A DNA stretch of 64,000 nucleotides from Magnetospirillum molischianum DSM 120 (GTDB taxonomy: Bacteria > Pseudomonadota > Alphaproteobacteria > Rhodospirillales > Magnetospirillaceae). Positions 10,381 through 19,246 of the stretch are shown here, one piece after another (within the stretch, counting starts at the first letter, position 1; every line of letters starts with the position of its first letter). The notes under the pieces were generated by a model. It was not told the origin of the DNA. It made no database searches and worked only from the letters and a program-made list of their open reading frames with translations. Made by a program: the position numbers and the translations under genes. Location: positions 1 through 64,000 of the forward strand of contig NZ_CAHP01000016.1 in the NCBI RefSeq assembly GCF_000294655.1, written 5' to 3'.

Positions 10381-13300
10381 TCAGGGCGTTGTCTTTGCTC
10401 CCCCCTCCCCCTTGCGGGCATCGGTTCCACTGCCATCGTCGAATATGTTGAATAATTTACGCAGGAACCCCGGAGTCAGGGCGGAGAGCGGATTGACCGT
10501 CACCGATGGATCTGCGGCAGCCCCCTTCATCGTGTAATTGAAGGCGATAACGCCGCCCCCCTTATCCCCCCCGGTGATCAGCCAACCCAGAATCGGAATT
10601 CGTCCCAACGCGCTGTTCAGGACATAGGCTGGAACCACGGTTCCCTCGATCGCCAGACGTGAACGGTCAAGATCGATCTGGCCCTTGGCGGTAATCCCCA
10701 ACGCTGCCCCCCAGGCGCGAGCGTCCTTCAGTTCAAGCAATCCGTTGGAATAGATGAACGGCGCATCCAGCGACGAAAAGCCGACGCCTTCCCCCTGCAA
10801 CACATCCAGGATGCCAGTCAGCGCCGCCACCGTCAGCAGACGGGCCAAAGCGGGGGCGTTACGGATATGATAATCCGCGACCTTGACGGAACCGATCAGC
10901 GGCTGCGCCGGGTTTTTGTCATCGATATATCCGTCAATGACCAAATCGCCTCCGACCAGATCGTCAAAAACGTCGAAGGTTCGGGCGACAGCGCCGGCAT
11001 CCTCGGACGTGACGGTAAAGCTGCGCCGCCGCGCCGCGTCGCTGGTCAGGGTCGCCGATAGCGACTTCCCGCCGTCCAAAGTCCCTTTCAGCGACATCGC
11101 GCGCCAGTCCTGAGCATCGCGGTGTAGCGACAGGGCCGTCTGGTGAACCGCCCCCTTTTCCGAGACCCATAGGGATTGAACACTGGCGACAACGCCCATC
11201 GGCGGCGGCTTGGAATCCTTCGACGATTCTTCGTTCTGGGACAGGACCGGCTCGGCGTCAAAGCTGGGGCCGGTAAAAACGACGTCGAAGCCACCGCCTT
11301 GACGCAGGGTTACACTGCCCTCGCCATGGGTCCGACCATAGACCAGCCGTGACAGATCAACCCGCCGCAACGTGCTGTCGGGACCGAACGCGGCCGAGCC
11401 GCGTGCCTCCAAATCGCCGGACAAAACAGTAAAGCGGGGAATCGCCCCGACCTGACGATGGTCGAGCCGGATCGATGCCTCGGCCGTACCGGGTTTTCCT
11501 GGCTCTTTCGACCACCCCAACCCCGGCAGGCTCAAACGCGCCGGGCCAAGATCGAGTCGGCCGTCGATATCGCCTCGTCCGCCATCGGTGAAGGTAATGG
11601 TGACGTCGGCTCCGACCGGACCGGACAGGAATGCCCCGGCATCAAGGCCAAGGCGGCGGCGGTGTTCGTCGCCAACAGCAGCGGCCTTAAGATGATAACG
11701 GCTGCGGAAGGCCGTTCCCTTCGCCGAGAAATTCTCGCGCCAACTGAGTGTTGCCGGAAGTCCACCCAGAATCACCGTACCGGCGGCGTCCAATCCCTTG
11801 CCATCGACGGTAAGATCGAGCGCCCCGCCCTCCAGATCCTGCCCCATCGCAACCTTGGGCAGAGACAGCGACTTCACCGCCGCCTGGGCGCGAATATCAA
11901 GATCGTCGAGCCGTAAGGTCTTCAGAAGCGGGAATTTAAGCGAAAGCCGAGTGGTGGCTTCCCCCCCGGTCTTACTTGGCTCGATTCCAAGTGCCTGGGC
12001 ATAGCGCAACGGTGGACTATCGAGCAGGCGCAGCGCGTCCGGGATCGGGCCAGAAATCGTCAAGGCGATATCGGCGAACTGATCGACCTGATCGAGGCCG
12101 GTGAACCCAACCAGCCCGTCCTTCAAACGCAAGCCGAACACTTCGCCCGAGACCAGGGCGATCTGCATCGAATGAGCGTCATAGGTGACGTTTGCCGCTA
12201 CGGCTCGCGCTGGCGGCATCGGATTCAGATAATCGACGTTGACACCATCGACCCGGATCACACCGCCCGCATGGTCGATCACCAGATCCTCGGGTTTGCC
12301 GCTGGACGGCAGATGGGCGACCAGCGCCAGGGTTGCTTCGTGAACCATCCCTTTCGACAAGTTGGGAATAACCCAGTCGCGGGCGTTCTGTCCCACCCCC
12401 TGGGGCCACAATTCGTGCAACCGATCAACCGGCAGGTCGTGCACCACCGCATCGAGCCGGACCGGACCGCCGCCAACGGCCAAACCGTCGAGCGATCCTG
12501 TCGCGGCCAGGGTCGGGCCACCGAAATCAAGCTTTAGCCGGGCAAGATTGATCCGCCCGGCGGCCCGATCATAACCTCCCCGCGCTTCGATTCCGGCAAT
12601 CCGGATTGCACCTTCGGCCAACGTCGGCGGCGGAGTTACGCTCCCGGCTCCGCCGGTGATGTCGAAATCGAGCTGTTCGACACTACCCTCTCGGTCAAAT
12701 TTGGCGTGAACCGAGCCGGTCAGCGGTAAATCAACCGCCGTCATCGGCGTCAAGGCGCCACCAAAACGGGCCAGCAAGGCAGGCCGTAAGGCCGTGAAAC
12801 GCGCCACGGCGTCCGCCGTCTCATTGTCCTTGCGGTAGGATGCCTCGATATCCAGCCCGATCGTGTCGCCGTCCAGTTCCAGTCTGGCCCGCCCGGTGAC
12901 GACCAACCCGGTCTCGATTCGGCGGAATGTCAGGTCGGATTCGGGAATCCGCCATTGCCGCCCCAAAACCTGATCATCAACGATGATCTCGGCCGAACGA
13001 ATTGTCAGGGATTGCAGAGTCCGGCCCGGCTTCGCCGGATCGGGATCACCCAACAGCGCATCGCGGATCGCGGCGGCGACCGCTTCGGATTCCGCGGTGG
13101 GTTCGGATGCTTCGGTACGGCTATTGACACCCATATGGACCCGGCCATCGGGATCGCGTTGCAGCTTCAGCCGCGGACCGTATAACTGGATCGTGTTGGG
13201 GGCGACGATTCCCGCCAGCAACGCCCGACCACTAAGATTGAACGACATATCGGGCGCGACGGCGATCTGCTGATCGCCGGGTCCAAAGGCGCGGACGTCA

Positions 13301-13536
13301 AAGGCATGAATTTCCAGAAGACGCCCATTGTCCCCGGCCATCAGCACAGTGCTGCCCAGCCGGACAGTCAGCGAACCGTCGCGGGCGGCCAGGGCCTCTT
13401 CGATCGCCGGAGTCAGGAAATCAAGCAAGATCGGCCCCTGCGACAACCGCCAAGCCAGCAGGGACGCACCAATCAGCAGACCGACCAGAAGCAACCCCAA
13501 GACCCGAAACAACACACTGACGGCTCCGTGGACCAC
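10381..13536 (-). CDS. Large AsmA-like / DUF3971 (YhdP-type) envelope protein
   Basis: About 1051 residues: one N-terminal TM helix (VLGLLLVGLLIGASLLAWRL) and then a very long beta-rich region, ending in the AsmA-like C-terminal module (GILDVLQGEGVGFSSLDAPF, GQIDLDRSRLAIEGTVVPAY, LNSALGRIPILGWLITGG). That C-terminal signature is shared by YhdP/AsmA relatives, known as inner-membrane-anchored bridge-like proteins proposed to carry phospholipids to the outer membrane. Start choice is uncertain: GTG at 13536 follows GGGGGAG, and GTG at 13515 has GGAG 8 nt upstream; an ATG at 13695 would overlap glnE and is unlikely. Divergent from glnE. Confidence 0.85.
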   Translation of the reverse strand: MVHGAVSVLFRVLGLLLVGLLIGASLLAWRLSQGPILLDFLTPAIEEALAARDGSLTVRLGSTVLMAGDNGRLLEIHAFDVRAFGPGDQQIAVAPDMSFNLSGRALLAGIVAPNTIQLYGPRLKLQRDPDGRVHMGVNSRTEASEPTAESEAVAAAIRDALLGDPDPAKPGRTLQSLTIRSAEIIVDDQVLGRQWRIPESDLTFRRIETGLVVTGRARLELDGDTIGLDIEASYRKDNETADAVARFTALRPALLARFGGALTPMTAVDLPLTGSVHAKFDREGSVEQLDFDITGGAGSVTPPPTLAEGAIRIAGIEARGGYDRAAGRINLARLKLDFGGPTLAATGSLDGLAVGGGPVRLDAVVHDLPVDRLHELWPQGVGQNARDWVIPNLSKGMVHEATLALVAHLPSSGKPEDLVIDHAGGVIRVDGVNVDYLNPMPPARAVAANVTYDAHSMQIALVSGEVFGLRLKDGLVGFTGLDQVDQFADIALTISGPIPDALRLLDSPPLRYAQALGIEPSKTGGEATTRLSLKFPLLKTLRLDDLDIRAQAAVKSLSLPKVAMGQDLEGGALDLTVDGKGLDAAGTVILGGLPATLSWRENFSAKGTAFRSRYHLKAAAVGDEHRRRLGLDAGAFLSGPVGADVTITFTDGGRGDIDGRLDLGPARLSLPGLGWSKEPGKPGTAEASIRLDHRQVGAIPRFTVLSGDLEARGSAAFGPDSTLRRVDLSRLVYGRTHGEGSVTLRQGGGFDVVFTGPSFDAEPVLSQNEESSKDSKPPPMGVVASVQSLWVSEKGAVHQTALSLHRDAQDWRAMSLKGTLDGGKSLSATLTSDAARRRSFTVTSEDAGAVARTFDVFDDLVGGDLVIDGYIDDKNPAQPLIGSVKVADYHIRNAPALARLLTVAALTGILDVLQGEGVGFSSLDAPFIYSNGLLELKDARAWGAALGITAKGQIDLDRSRLAIEGTVVPAYVLNSALGRIPILGWLITGGDKGGGVIAFNYTMKGAAADPSVTVNPLSALTPGFLRKLFNIFDDGSGTDARKGEGGAKTTP

Positions 13537-13582
13537 ACCTCCCCCCTTGCCTGTTGGAACATTGCCAGAAAACCACCGGCAC

Positions 13583-13601
13583 GCTTGACCCTTGGTCAAG
13601 C
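13583..13601. promoter_or_regulatory. 19-bp perfect dyad between the divergent AsmA-like and glnE genes
   Basis: GCTTGACC-ctt-GGTCAAGC, with 8-bp arms and a 3-bp spacer, lies in the 110-bp divergent intergenic region, about 45 nt from each start. The symmetry and position suggest an operator or overlapping promoter; the protein that would bind is unknown. Confidence 0.4.
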
Positions 13602-13646
13602 ATTCCGCAGTGTTGCAGGCAAGCATAACAACCGAGGTGGCACAAG

Positions 13647-16607
13647 GTGCGATTTCCCGCAATTCCCTCTTTGCTTCCCCGTGTTGCAGACCCATCCCGC
13701 GTCGAACTCGGTCTGGCCCGCTGGGCCGAGGCTGCTGAATCGATCGACGATCCCATCCTGGGCGACTTCATCCGCGCCCTGCCCGACGACAAAGATGGTG
13801 GTCCGCTGATACGGGCTGTGTTCGGCAATAGCCCGTTCCTTACCCATTGCCTTGAAACCGAACCCGCCTTCGTGAAGCGGATGCTCGATCAGGGGCCGGA
13901 CGAGACGCTGGAGGAGCTTCTGGTCGGCCTTGACGCCGATCTGGCCACCGAAAGCGATCAGGTCCGGCTGATGCGGGTGTTACGGGTGGCCAAGCGCCGG
14001 GGGGCCTTGCTGGCCGGACTGGCCGACATGGCCGGAGCCTGGAGCCTGGAACAGGTTACCAGCGCCCTGTCCCGACTGGCTGATGCCACGATCTCGCTGG
14101 CACTGAACGCCCTGCTGCGACGCGCGGCGGAACGGGGCGACCTGTGCCTGACCAATCCGGAAAATCCCTCGACCGACTCGGGGATCGTCGTGTTGGGGAT
14201 GGGCAAGCTGGGGGCGTTCGAGCTGAATTATTCCAGCGACATCGACCTGATCGTCCTCTACGACCACGAACGGCTGACCTATACCGGCCGCAAAAGCGTT
14301 CAGGAATGCGTGGTGGCGCTGACTCGCGATCTGGTGCGGGTTCTTGATGAGCGCACCGCCGACGGCTATGTCTTCCGTACCGACCTGCGTCTCCGCCCCG
14401 ATCCCAGCTCGACCCCTGCGGCGGTTGTTCTGGCCGCCGCCGAAACCTATTATGAGAGCTTCGGTCAGAATTGGGAACGCGCCGCGATGATCAAGGCGCG
14501 CCAGGTCGCAGGCGATATCGAAACCGGAACAGCCTTCCTGAAATTCCTGCGCCCGTTCATCTGGCGCAAGTCGCTGGATTTCGCCGCGATCGCCGACATC
14601 CATTCAATCAAGCGGCAGATCAACGCCCACCGGGGCAGCCGGACGATCGCCGTTGCCGGTCATAACGTCAAATTGGGGCGGGGCGGTATCCGCGAGATCG
14701 AGTTCTTTGCCCAGACCCAGCAACTGATTTGGGGCGGACGCCAACCTGAATTGCGCCAATCCGGCACGGTAGCGGCGCTGGCGGCGCTGGCCGAGGCCGG
14801 ACATGTCGGAGACGAGGTGGCGGCATCCCTGACCGAGGCATACCGCTATCTGCGCCGCCTGGAGCATCGGCTCCAGATGATCGACGACAAGCAAACCCAG
14901 ACCCTGCCGACCGATCCGGCCCTGCTGGACGGGATCGCCGCCTTCATGGGCCATACCGATTTCGACGAATTCGCCGCCGCCCTGACCGTGCGGCTTCAGA
15001 CCGTCGAGAGCCATTACGCCCACCTGTTCGAGGACGCTCCGGCTCTGTCCGCGCATGGCGATCTGGTTTTTACCGGCGGCGACAACGACCCCGAGACGGT
15101 GCGAACCCTCAATTCGATGGGCTTCCTCAATGCCGACGCGGTGTGTTCGACCTTACGCGGCTGGCATCACGGCCGCGTCCGCGCCACCCGTTCGACCCGC
15201 GCCCGCGAATTGCTGACCGAGTTGACGCCGACTCTGCTCGAAGCCCTGTCCAACACCGCCGCCCCCGACGACGCCTTCCTGCGGTTCGACGAGTTCCTGG
15301 GCGGACTACCGGCCGGAGTGCCGCTCTTCTCGCTGTTCCACGCCAACCCGACCCTGTTGGAACTGGTGGCGGAAATCATGGGCGACGCCCCGTTATTGTC
15401 GGCCCACCTCGCCCGTCACCCTTCGCTGCTGGATTCAGTCCTACAGGCCGGTTTTTTCGCTCCACTGCCCGATCTCGACACCCTGATCGCCGAGCTTGAC
15501 CGGGCACTGGAGCAAGCCGACGATTTCCAGCAAGTGCTCGACGTGGTGCGGCGCTGGGCCAATGATCGCAAGTTCCAGGTCGGCGTATTGACCCTGCGCG
15601 CGGTCATCACACCGGCCGAAGCCGCCCGCGCCCTGTCCGACATCGCCGAGGCGGTGATCGATCGGATCGCGCCCCATGTCGAGGCTGAATTCGCCCACAC
15701 CCACGGCCGGGTGCCGGGAGGAGCTTGGGTGGTTCTGGCGATGGGCAAAGCGGGTGGACGCGAGATGTCGGCCACGTCGGACCTTGACCTGATCCTGATC
15801 TACGATGCGCCGCCCGAAGCCGAAGAATCGGACGGTGGCCGACCGCTGGCGGTCGCGACTTGGTTTGCCCGTCTGACCCAGCGCCTCGTCAACGCTCTGA
15901 CCGCCAAAACCGGCGAAGGAACCTTGTACGAAGTCGATATGCGGCTACGACCATCGGGCCATTCCGGTCCGATCGCCTCCAGTCTGGAAGCCTTTGCCCG
16001 TTATCAGGCCGAAGCGGCCTGGACCTGGGAGCATATGGCCCTGACGCGGGCGCGGGTGGTGGCGGGCGATCCCGCTCTGGCCGGGCGTATCGAGGCGGTT
16101 CTGCGCGAGACCCTGACCAAACGCCGCGACGCCGACCGGCTGGTGACCGACGTTGCCGAAATGCGCGAGCGGATTGCCAATGAGCACAAGGCCGTCAAGG
16201 GATGGGACGTCAAGCATCGGCGTGGCGGACTGGTCGATATCGAATTCATCGCCCAGACTCTGCAACTGGCACATGGGGCCGACCATCCCGAAATCTTGTC
16301 GCCCAACACCGCCGAAGCACTATCCCGCGCCCGTGCCGCCGGCCTGATCGGACTGGGCGACGCGGCGACCCTGGACGAGGCCCTGACGCTATGGTCGGCG
16401 GTCCAGACCGTGCTGCGCCAGACCCTGCCCGGCGGCTTCGACGAACGGACCGCTTCGCGCGGGTTAAAGGATTTGCTGGCTCGCGCCGCTGGTGTCGGCG
16501 ATTTCAAGAGCCTCATCGACCGCATGGACGATTGCGCCCAGGCGGCGTTCGAGGTCTTCACCCGGCTGGTGGATAGCCCCGCCCGCCGCCTTCGTCCCCC
16601 CGCGTAA
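13647..16607 (+). CDS. glnE: Bifunctional glutamine synthetase adenylyltransferase / deadenylylase
   Basis: Adds AMP to, and removes it from, glutamine synthetase in response to PII and glutamine, setting ammonium assimilation. The 986 residues contain two nucleotidyltransferase domains: the N-terminal de-adenylylase (GMGKLGAFELNYSSDIDLIV from about residue 187) and the C-terminal adenylylase (AMGKAGGREMSATSDLDLIL from about residue 697), each with the GxxD-hD pattern. Starts at GTG 13647 with GAGG about 9 nt upstream. Followed after 12 nt by bcp, probably in one transcript. Confidence 0.96.
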   Translation: MRFPAIPSLLPRVADPSRVELGLARWAEAAESIDDPILGDFIRALPDDKDGGPLIRAVFGNSPFLTHCLETEPAFVKRMLDQGPDETLEELLVGLDADLATESDQVRLMRVLRVAKRRGALLAGLADMAGAWSLEQVTSALSRLADATISLALNALLRRAAERGDLCLTNPENPSTDSGIVVLGMGKLGAFELNYSSDIDLIVLYDHERLTYTGRKSVQECVVALTRDLVRVLDERTADGYVFRTDLRLRPDPSSTPAAVVLAAAETYYESFGQNWERAAMIKARQVAGDIETGTAFLKFLRPFIWRKSLDFAAIADIHSIKRQINAHRGSRTIAVAGHNVKLGRGGIREIEFFAQTQQLIWGGRQPELRQSGTVAALAALAEAGHVGDEVAASLTEAYRYLRRLEHRLQMIDDKQTQTLPTDPALLDGIAAFMGHTDFDEFAAALTVRLQTVESHYAHLFEDAPALSAHGDLVFTGGDNDPETVRTLNSMGFLNADAVCSTLRGWHHGRVRATRSTRARELLTELTPTLLEALSNTAAPDDAFLRFDEFLGGLPAGVPLFSLFHANPTLLELVAEIMGDAPLLSAHLARHPSLLDSVLQAGFFAPLPDLDTLIAELDRALEQADDFQQVLDVVRRWANDRKFQVGVLTLRAVITPAEAARALSDIAEAVIDRIAPHVEAEFAHTHGRVPGGAWVVLAMGKAGGREMSATSDLDLILIYDAPPEAEESDGGRPLAVATWFARLTQRLVNALTAKTGEGTLYEVDMRLRPSGHSGPIASSLEAFARYQAEAAWTWEHMALTRARVVAGDPALAGRIEAVLRETLTKRRDADRLVTDVAEMRERIANEHKAVKGWDVKHRRGGLVDIEFIAQTLQLAHGADHPEILSPNTAEALSRARAAGLIGLGDAATLDEALTLWSAVQTVLRQTLPGGFDERTASRGLKDLLARAAGVGDFKSLIDRMDDCAQAAFEVFTRLVDSPARRLRPPA

Positions 16608-16619
16608 GGAAGTCCGACC

Positions 16620-17081
16620 ATGACCTCGACCATCGGGCAGCCCGCCCCCGCCTTCACCCTCGAAACCGAGGACGGCCCCGTCACCCTGGCCGATTATTCG
16701 GGCCGGACCCTGGTTCTCTACTTCTACCCGAAAGACGACACCTCGGGATGCACCACCGAGGCCAAATCGTTCCGCGATTCCTTCGCCACATTCCAGGCTG
16801 CCGGAATCGATATCCTGGGCGTGTCGCGGGATTCCGTCGCCAGCCATGTCAAGTTCCGCACCAAACACGAACTGACCTTCCGCCTTGGCTCGGACTCGAC
16901 CGGAGAGGTCACCGAAGCCTATGGGGTTTGGAAGGAAAAGAGTATGTACGGCCGGACCTATTTCGGCATCGAACGCTCAACCTTCTTGATCGGCCCAGAT
17001 GGCACGCTGCGGGCCGAATGGCGCAAAGTCAAAGTCCCCGGCCATGCTGCGGCCGTCCTGAAAGCCGCAACCGCAGAGTAA
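16620..17081 (+). CDS. bcp: Peroxiredoxin, Bcp/PrxQ family (single cysteine)
   Basis: A thiol peroxidase reducing H2O2 and organic peroxides. The 153 residues have the thioredoxin fold with YFYPKDDTSGCTTEAKSF carrying the peroxidatic Cys. The usual PrxQ resolving Cys five residues later is Lys, and there is no other Cys in the protein, so the oxidised enzyme must be resolved by an external thiol. GRTYFGIERSTFLI and the C-terminal part are typical of the family. AAGGAAG lies a few bases before the ATG, 12 nt after glnE. Confidence 0.94.
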   Translation: MTSTIGQPAPAFTLETEDGPVTLADYSGRTLVLYFYPKDDTSGCTTEAKSFRDSFATFQAAGIDILGVSRDSVASHVKFRTKHELTFRLGSDSTGEVTEAYGVWKEKSMYGRTYFGIERSTFLIGPDGTLRAEWRKVKVPGHAAAVLKAATAE

Positions 17082-17116
17082 GGATTATCTTTTAACGCCG
17101 TCTCGGATAACATTGA

Positions 17117-18061
17117 CTATTTTCCGCCGTTTTCCGCTTTCTTCTTCATGTGGCGCATCAACTGGGCGCAAGGGTCTTCGCGCTCGGCCCGACCGGTGAA
17201 CCACACGGCGTCGAAGGGAGCGGCATAGGCGGCGGGATCGGTCATTGCGTCGTCGGCTTCGATCAGCCCGAGCGAGAACACCCGCAAGCCGGGGGCGATC
17301 TGGCGTAAGCGTTCCGGCACGCCGCGATCGGTGCGAGCGTGACCGGCCCCGGCGATCAGCACCACCGGACCCGCAGATTGAGCCAGGGCGGCGACGGTAT
17401 CGGCCATTTCCGCATCGCGGGCACGCTGAACCCGCACCATCGCGGGGATCGCACTTTCCGGCATCATATTGCAATGGCTACTGCGGATTTCTTCAACCAG
17501 GGCGGCAGCGATTTCGTCGGGGAGCGGGATATCGAGTCCCAAGCGTTCCGCCAGTTCGGCCGGTTCAACCCGGCGAGCGATTTGCCGGGTGGCGTCGGCG
17601 GGCAGATTGGCGGCGGACAAGGTTCCGCCGCCATCCAGTGCCGCCTCGGCGATGGGACGATACAGCCGCCAATCGGGCCAGCCGCGCTCTTTCCAGCTCA
17701 GAGCATCGCCCAGCTGATCGAGATCGCCAACATTGGACTCGAGATCGCCCTGACGGTCGCGGTCAATCATCTCGAACGCGATCCGGGGATGCGCCCCCGC
17801 CGCGACAAGCGCGCGAACTGCCCAAGCCTGTACCGCATGATGATCTGGATTGTCGTGGGTTTCGCCCAACACCACCACCTGAGCCGCACCGAACAGAGCC
17901 TCCAGCGCCTCTGATGTCAGAAAGTGGCCAGACTCGGGATGCCAGATTCGCCCGGCCAGCGGATGGTTGGAGGCCAGCACAGGGGTTGGTGGCGGAGAGG
18001 ATGCCTGAACGGAAATGGCGGGCAGCAACATCAGCAGAACCATCAGAATTCGAAGCGCCAT
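17117..18061 (-). CDS. ChaN-family (Tiki/haem-binding uptake superfamily) exported protein
   Basis: 314 residues with a Sec signal peptide (MALRILMVLLMLLPAISVQA). The family hallmark VVVLGETHDNPDHHAVQ follows at about residue 70, with FEMIDRDRQGDL and the late VLIAGAGHARTDRGVP. ChaN-like proteins are envelope proteins reported to bind haem or act as erythromycin-esterase/Tiki-like hydrolases; the true activity is unsettled. The C-terminus HMKKKAENGGK is short and basic. It follows the solute-binding protein gene by 37 nt on the same strand and is convergent with bcp. Confidence 0.85.
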   Translation of the reverse strand: MALRILMVLLMLLPAISVQASSPPPTPVLASNHPLAGRIWHPESGHFLTSEALEALFGAAQVVVLGETHDNPDHHAVQAWAVRALVAAGAHPRIAFEMIDRDRQGDLESNVGDLDQLGDALSWKERGWPDWRLYRPIAEAALDGGGTLSAANLPADATRQIARRVEPAELAERLGLDIPLPDEIAAALVEEIRSSHCNMMPESAIPAMVRVQRARDAEMADTVAALAQSAGPVVLIAGAGHARTDRGVPERLRQIAPGLRVFSLGLIEADDAMTDPAAYAAPFDAVWFTGRAEREDPCAQLMRHMKKKAENGGK

Positions 18062-18098
18062 GGACGGGGACCAGCTCTGTCGGACGGTTGGCGGAAAA

Positions 18099-19136
18099 TC
18101 AGTTTCTGAAGCCGAATTTTGCGGCTTCTTTGTAGAAGGTGTCGAGCATCTCCTTGCCGACCCGCCCCTCCATCTCGCGATGGACCGGCAGCAGGGCCAT
18201 GCGCCAGACCTCCAGATCGTTGGGGGTCAGGGTATAGACCTCGACTTTCCCGGACAGCTTGATTGCCTCAAGCGCGGCATCGTTTTCGGATTGGGCGATA
18301 ACATTGGCATACCGGGTTGCCTCGGCCATCGCGCCTTCAAGCGTGTCGCGAATATCGTCGGGCAGACTTTTCCAGAACTTGCGGTTGACGATAACCGCAT
18401 AACCAAGATACCCATGATTGGAAACCGTGGCATATTTCTGCACGTCTTCCATTTGCTGGGTCAGCATGTTCGAGGGGGGATTCTCGGTACCGTCAACGAC
18501 GCCGGTCAAGAGCGCTTGATAGACCTCGGAAAAGGCCATCACCTGAGGAAAAGCACCCAGCGCTCGGAACTGGGCGTCGATCACCTTAGACGATTGGATG
18601 CGCATCTTAAGGCCGCGAAAATCCTCGGGCGATCTCAGTGGGCGGTTGGCGCTCATGATTTTGAAGCCGTTATCCCAATAGGCCAGTCCGATGATACCCT
18701 TGGGTTCAAGCTTGTTCAGCAGATTGCGCCCGACCGGCCCCTCGGTAACGGCGCGCAACACATCTTTCGACGGAAAAATATAGGGAAGATCGAATATCTC
18801 GAATTCCTTAACCCCAAGCGGACCGAACTTCGCCAGTGAGGGAGCCAACATCTGGACGGCACCCAACTGAAGCGCCTCCATCTCTTCCTTGTCTTTGTAG
18901 AGTTGACTATTGGGATAGACCTCGATCAGGACGCGTCCTTTCGTCCGCTCTTCCGCCAATGCCTTAAAATAGGCAGCGGCCTTTCCTTTCGGCGCATCGG
19001 GGGCGACGACGTGGCTGAATTTGATGACGATCGGCTTGGACTCCGCCAACGCTGTCGTGGATGGAATCGCAAAGGCGGCCAGAACGACGGCGAACAGAGG
19101 CGATAACAGGCGATATCGCAGGCTGGAGTGACACAT
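18099..19136 (-). CDS. dctP: TRAP transporter solute-binding protein, DctP family
   Basis: A periplasmic binding protein for C4-dicarboxylates or similar organic acids. From ATG 19136 it has a signal peptide (RLLSPLFAVVLAAFAIPSTTALA) and then mature sequence of about 310 residues with IKFSHVVAPDAPKG, the ligand-site Arg in GLKMRIQSSKVIDAQFRALG, and TGVVDGTENPPSN. GGAAGG lies 7 nt upstream of the start; an ATG at 19178 would add 14 polar residues before the signal. No DctQ or DctM permease gene is adjacent. It is divergent from a DctS-like kinase, the arrangement known for dctP and dctSR in Rhodobacter capsulatus. Confidence 0.92.
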   Translation of the reverse strand: MCHSSLRYRLLSPLFAVVLAAFAIPSTTALAESKPIVIKFSHVVAPDAPKGKAAAYFKALAEERTKGRVLIEVYPNSQLYKDKEEMEALQLGAVQMLAPSLAKFGPLGVKEFEIFDLPYIFPSKDVLRAVTEGPVGRNLLNKLEPKGIIGLAYWDNGFKIMSANRPLRSPEDFRGLKMRIQSSKVIDAQFRALGAFPQVMAFSEVYQALLTGVVDGTENPPSNMLTQQMEDVQKYATVSNHGYLGYAVIVNRKFWKSLPDDIRDTLEGAMAEATRYANVIAQSENDAALEAIKLSGKVEVYTLTPNDLEVWRMALLPVHREMEGRVGKEMLDTFYKEAAKFGFRN

Positions 19137-19220
19137 CCTTCGGCCTTCCCGGCATTTTGTATCGATTTTTTCCCTCACTCTATACCATTTTGCGCAAGAA
19201 ATATCGGGATGCCCAGATGT

Positions 19221-19237
19221 GACGCCGACACGGCGTC
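19221..19237. promoter_or_regulatory. Perfect 7-bp dyad just upstream of the kinase start
   Basis: GACGCCG-aca-CGGCGTC ends 9 nt before the ATG of the kinase gene, in the 110-bp region divergent from dctP. It could be an operator for the FixJ-type regulator encoded downstream or an RNA hairpin near the ribosome-binding site; the sequence alone cannot decide. Confidence 0.4.
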
Positions 19238-19246
19238 GGACAGGAG

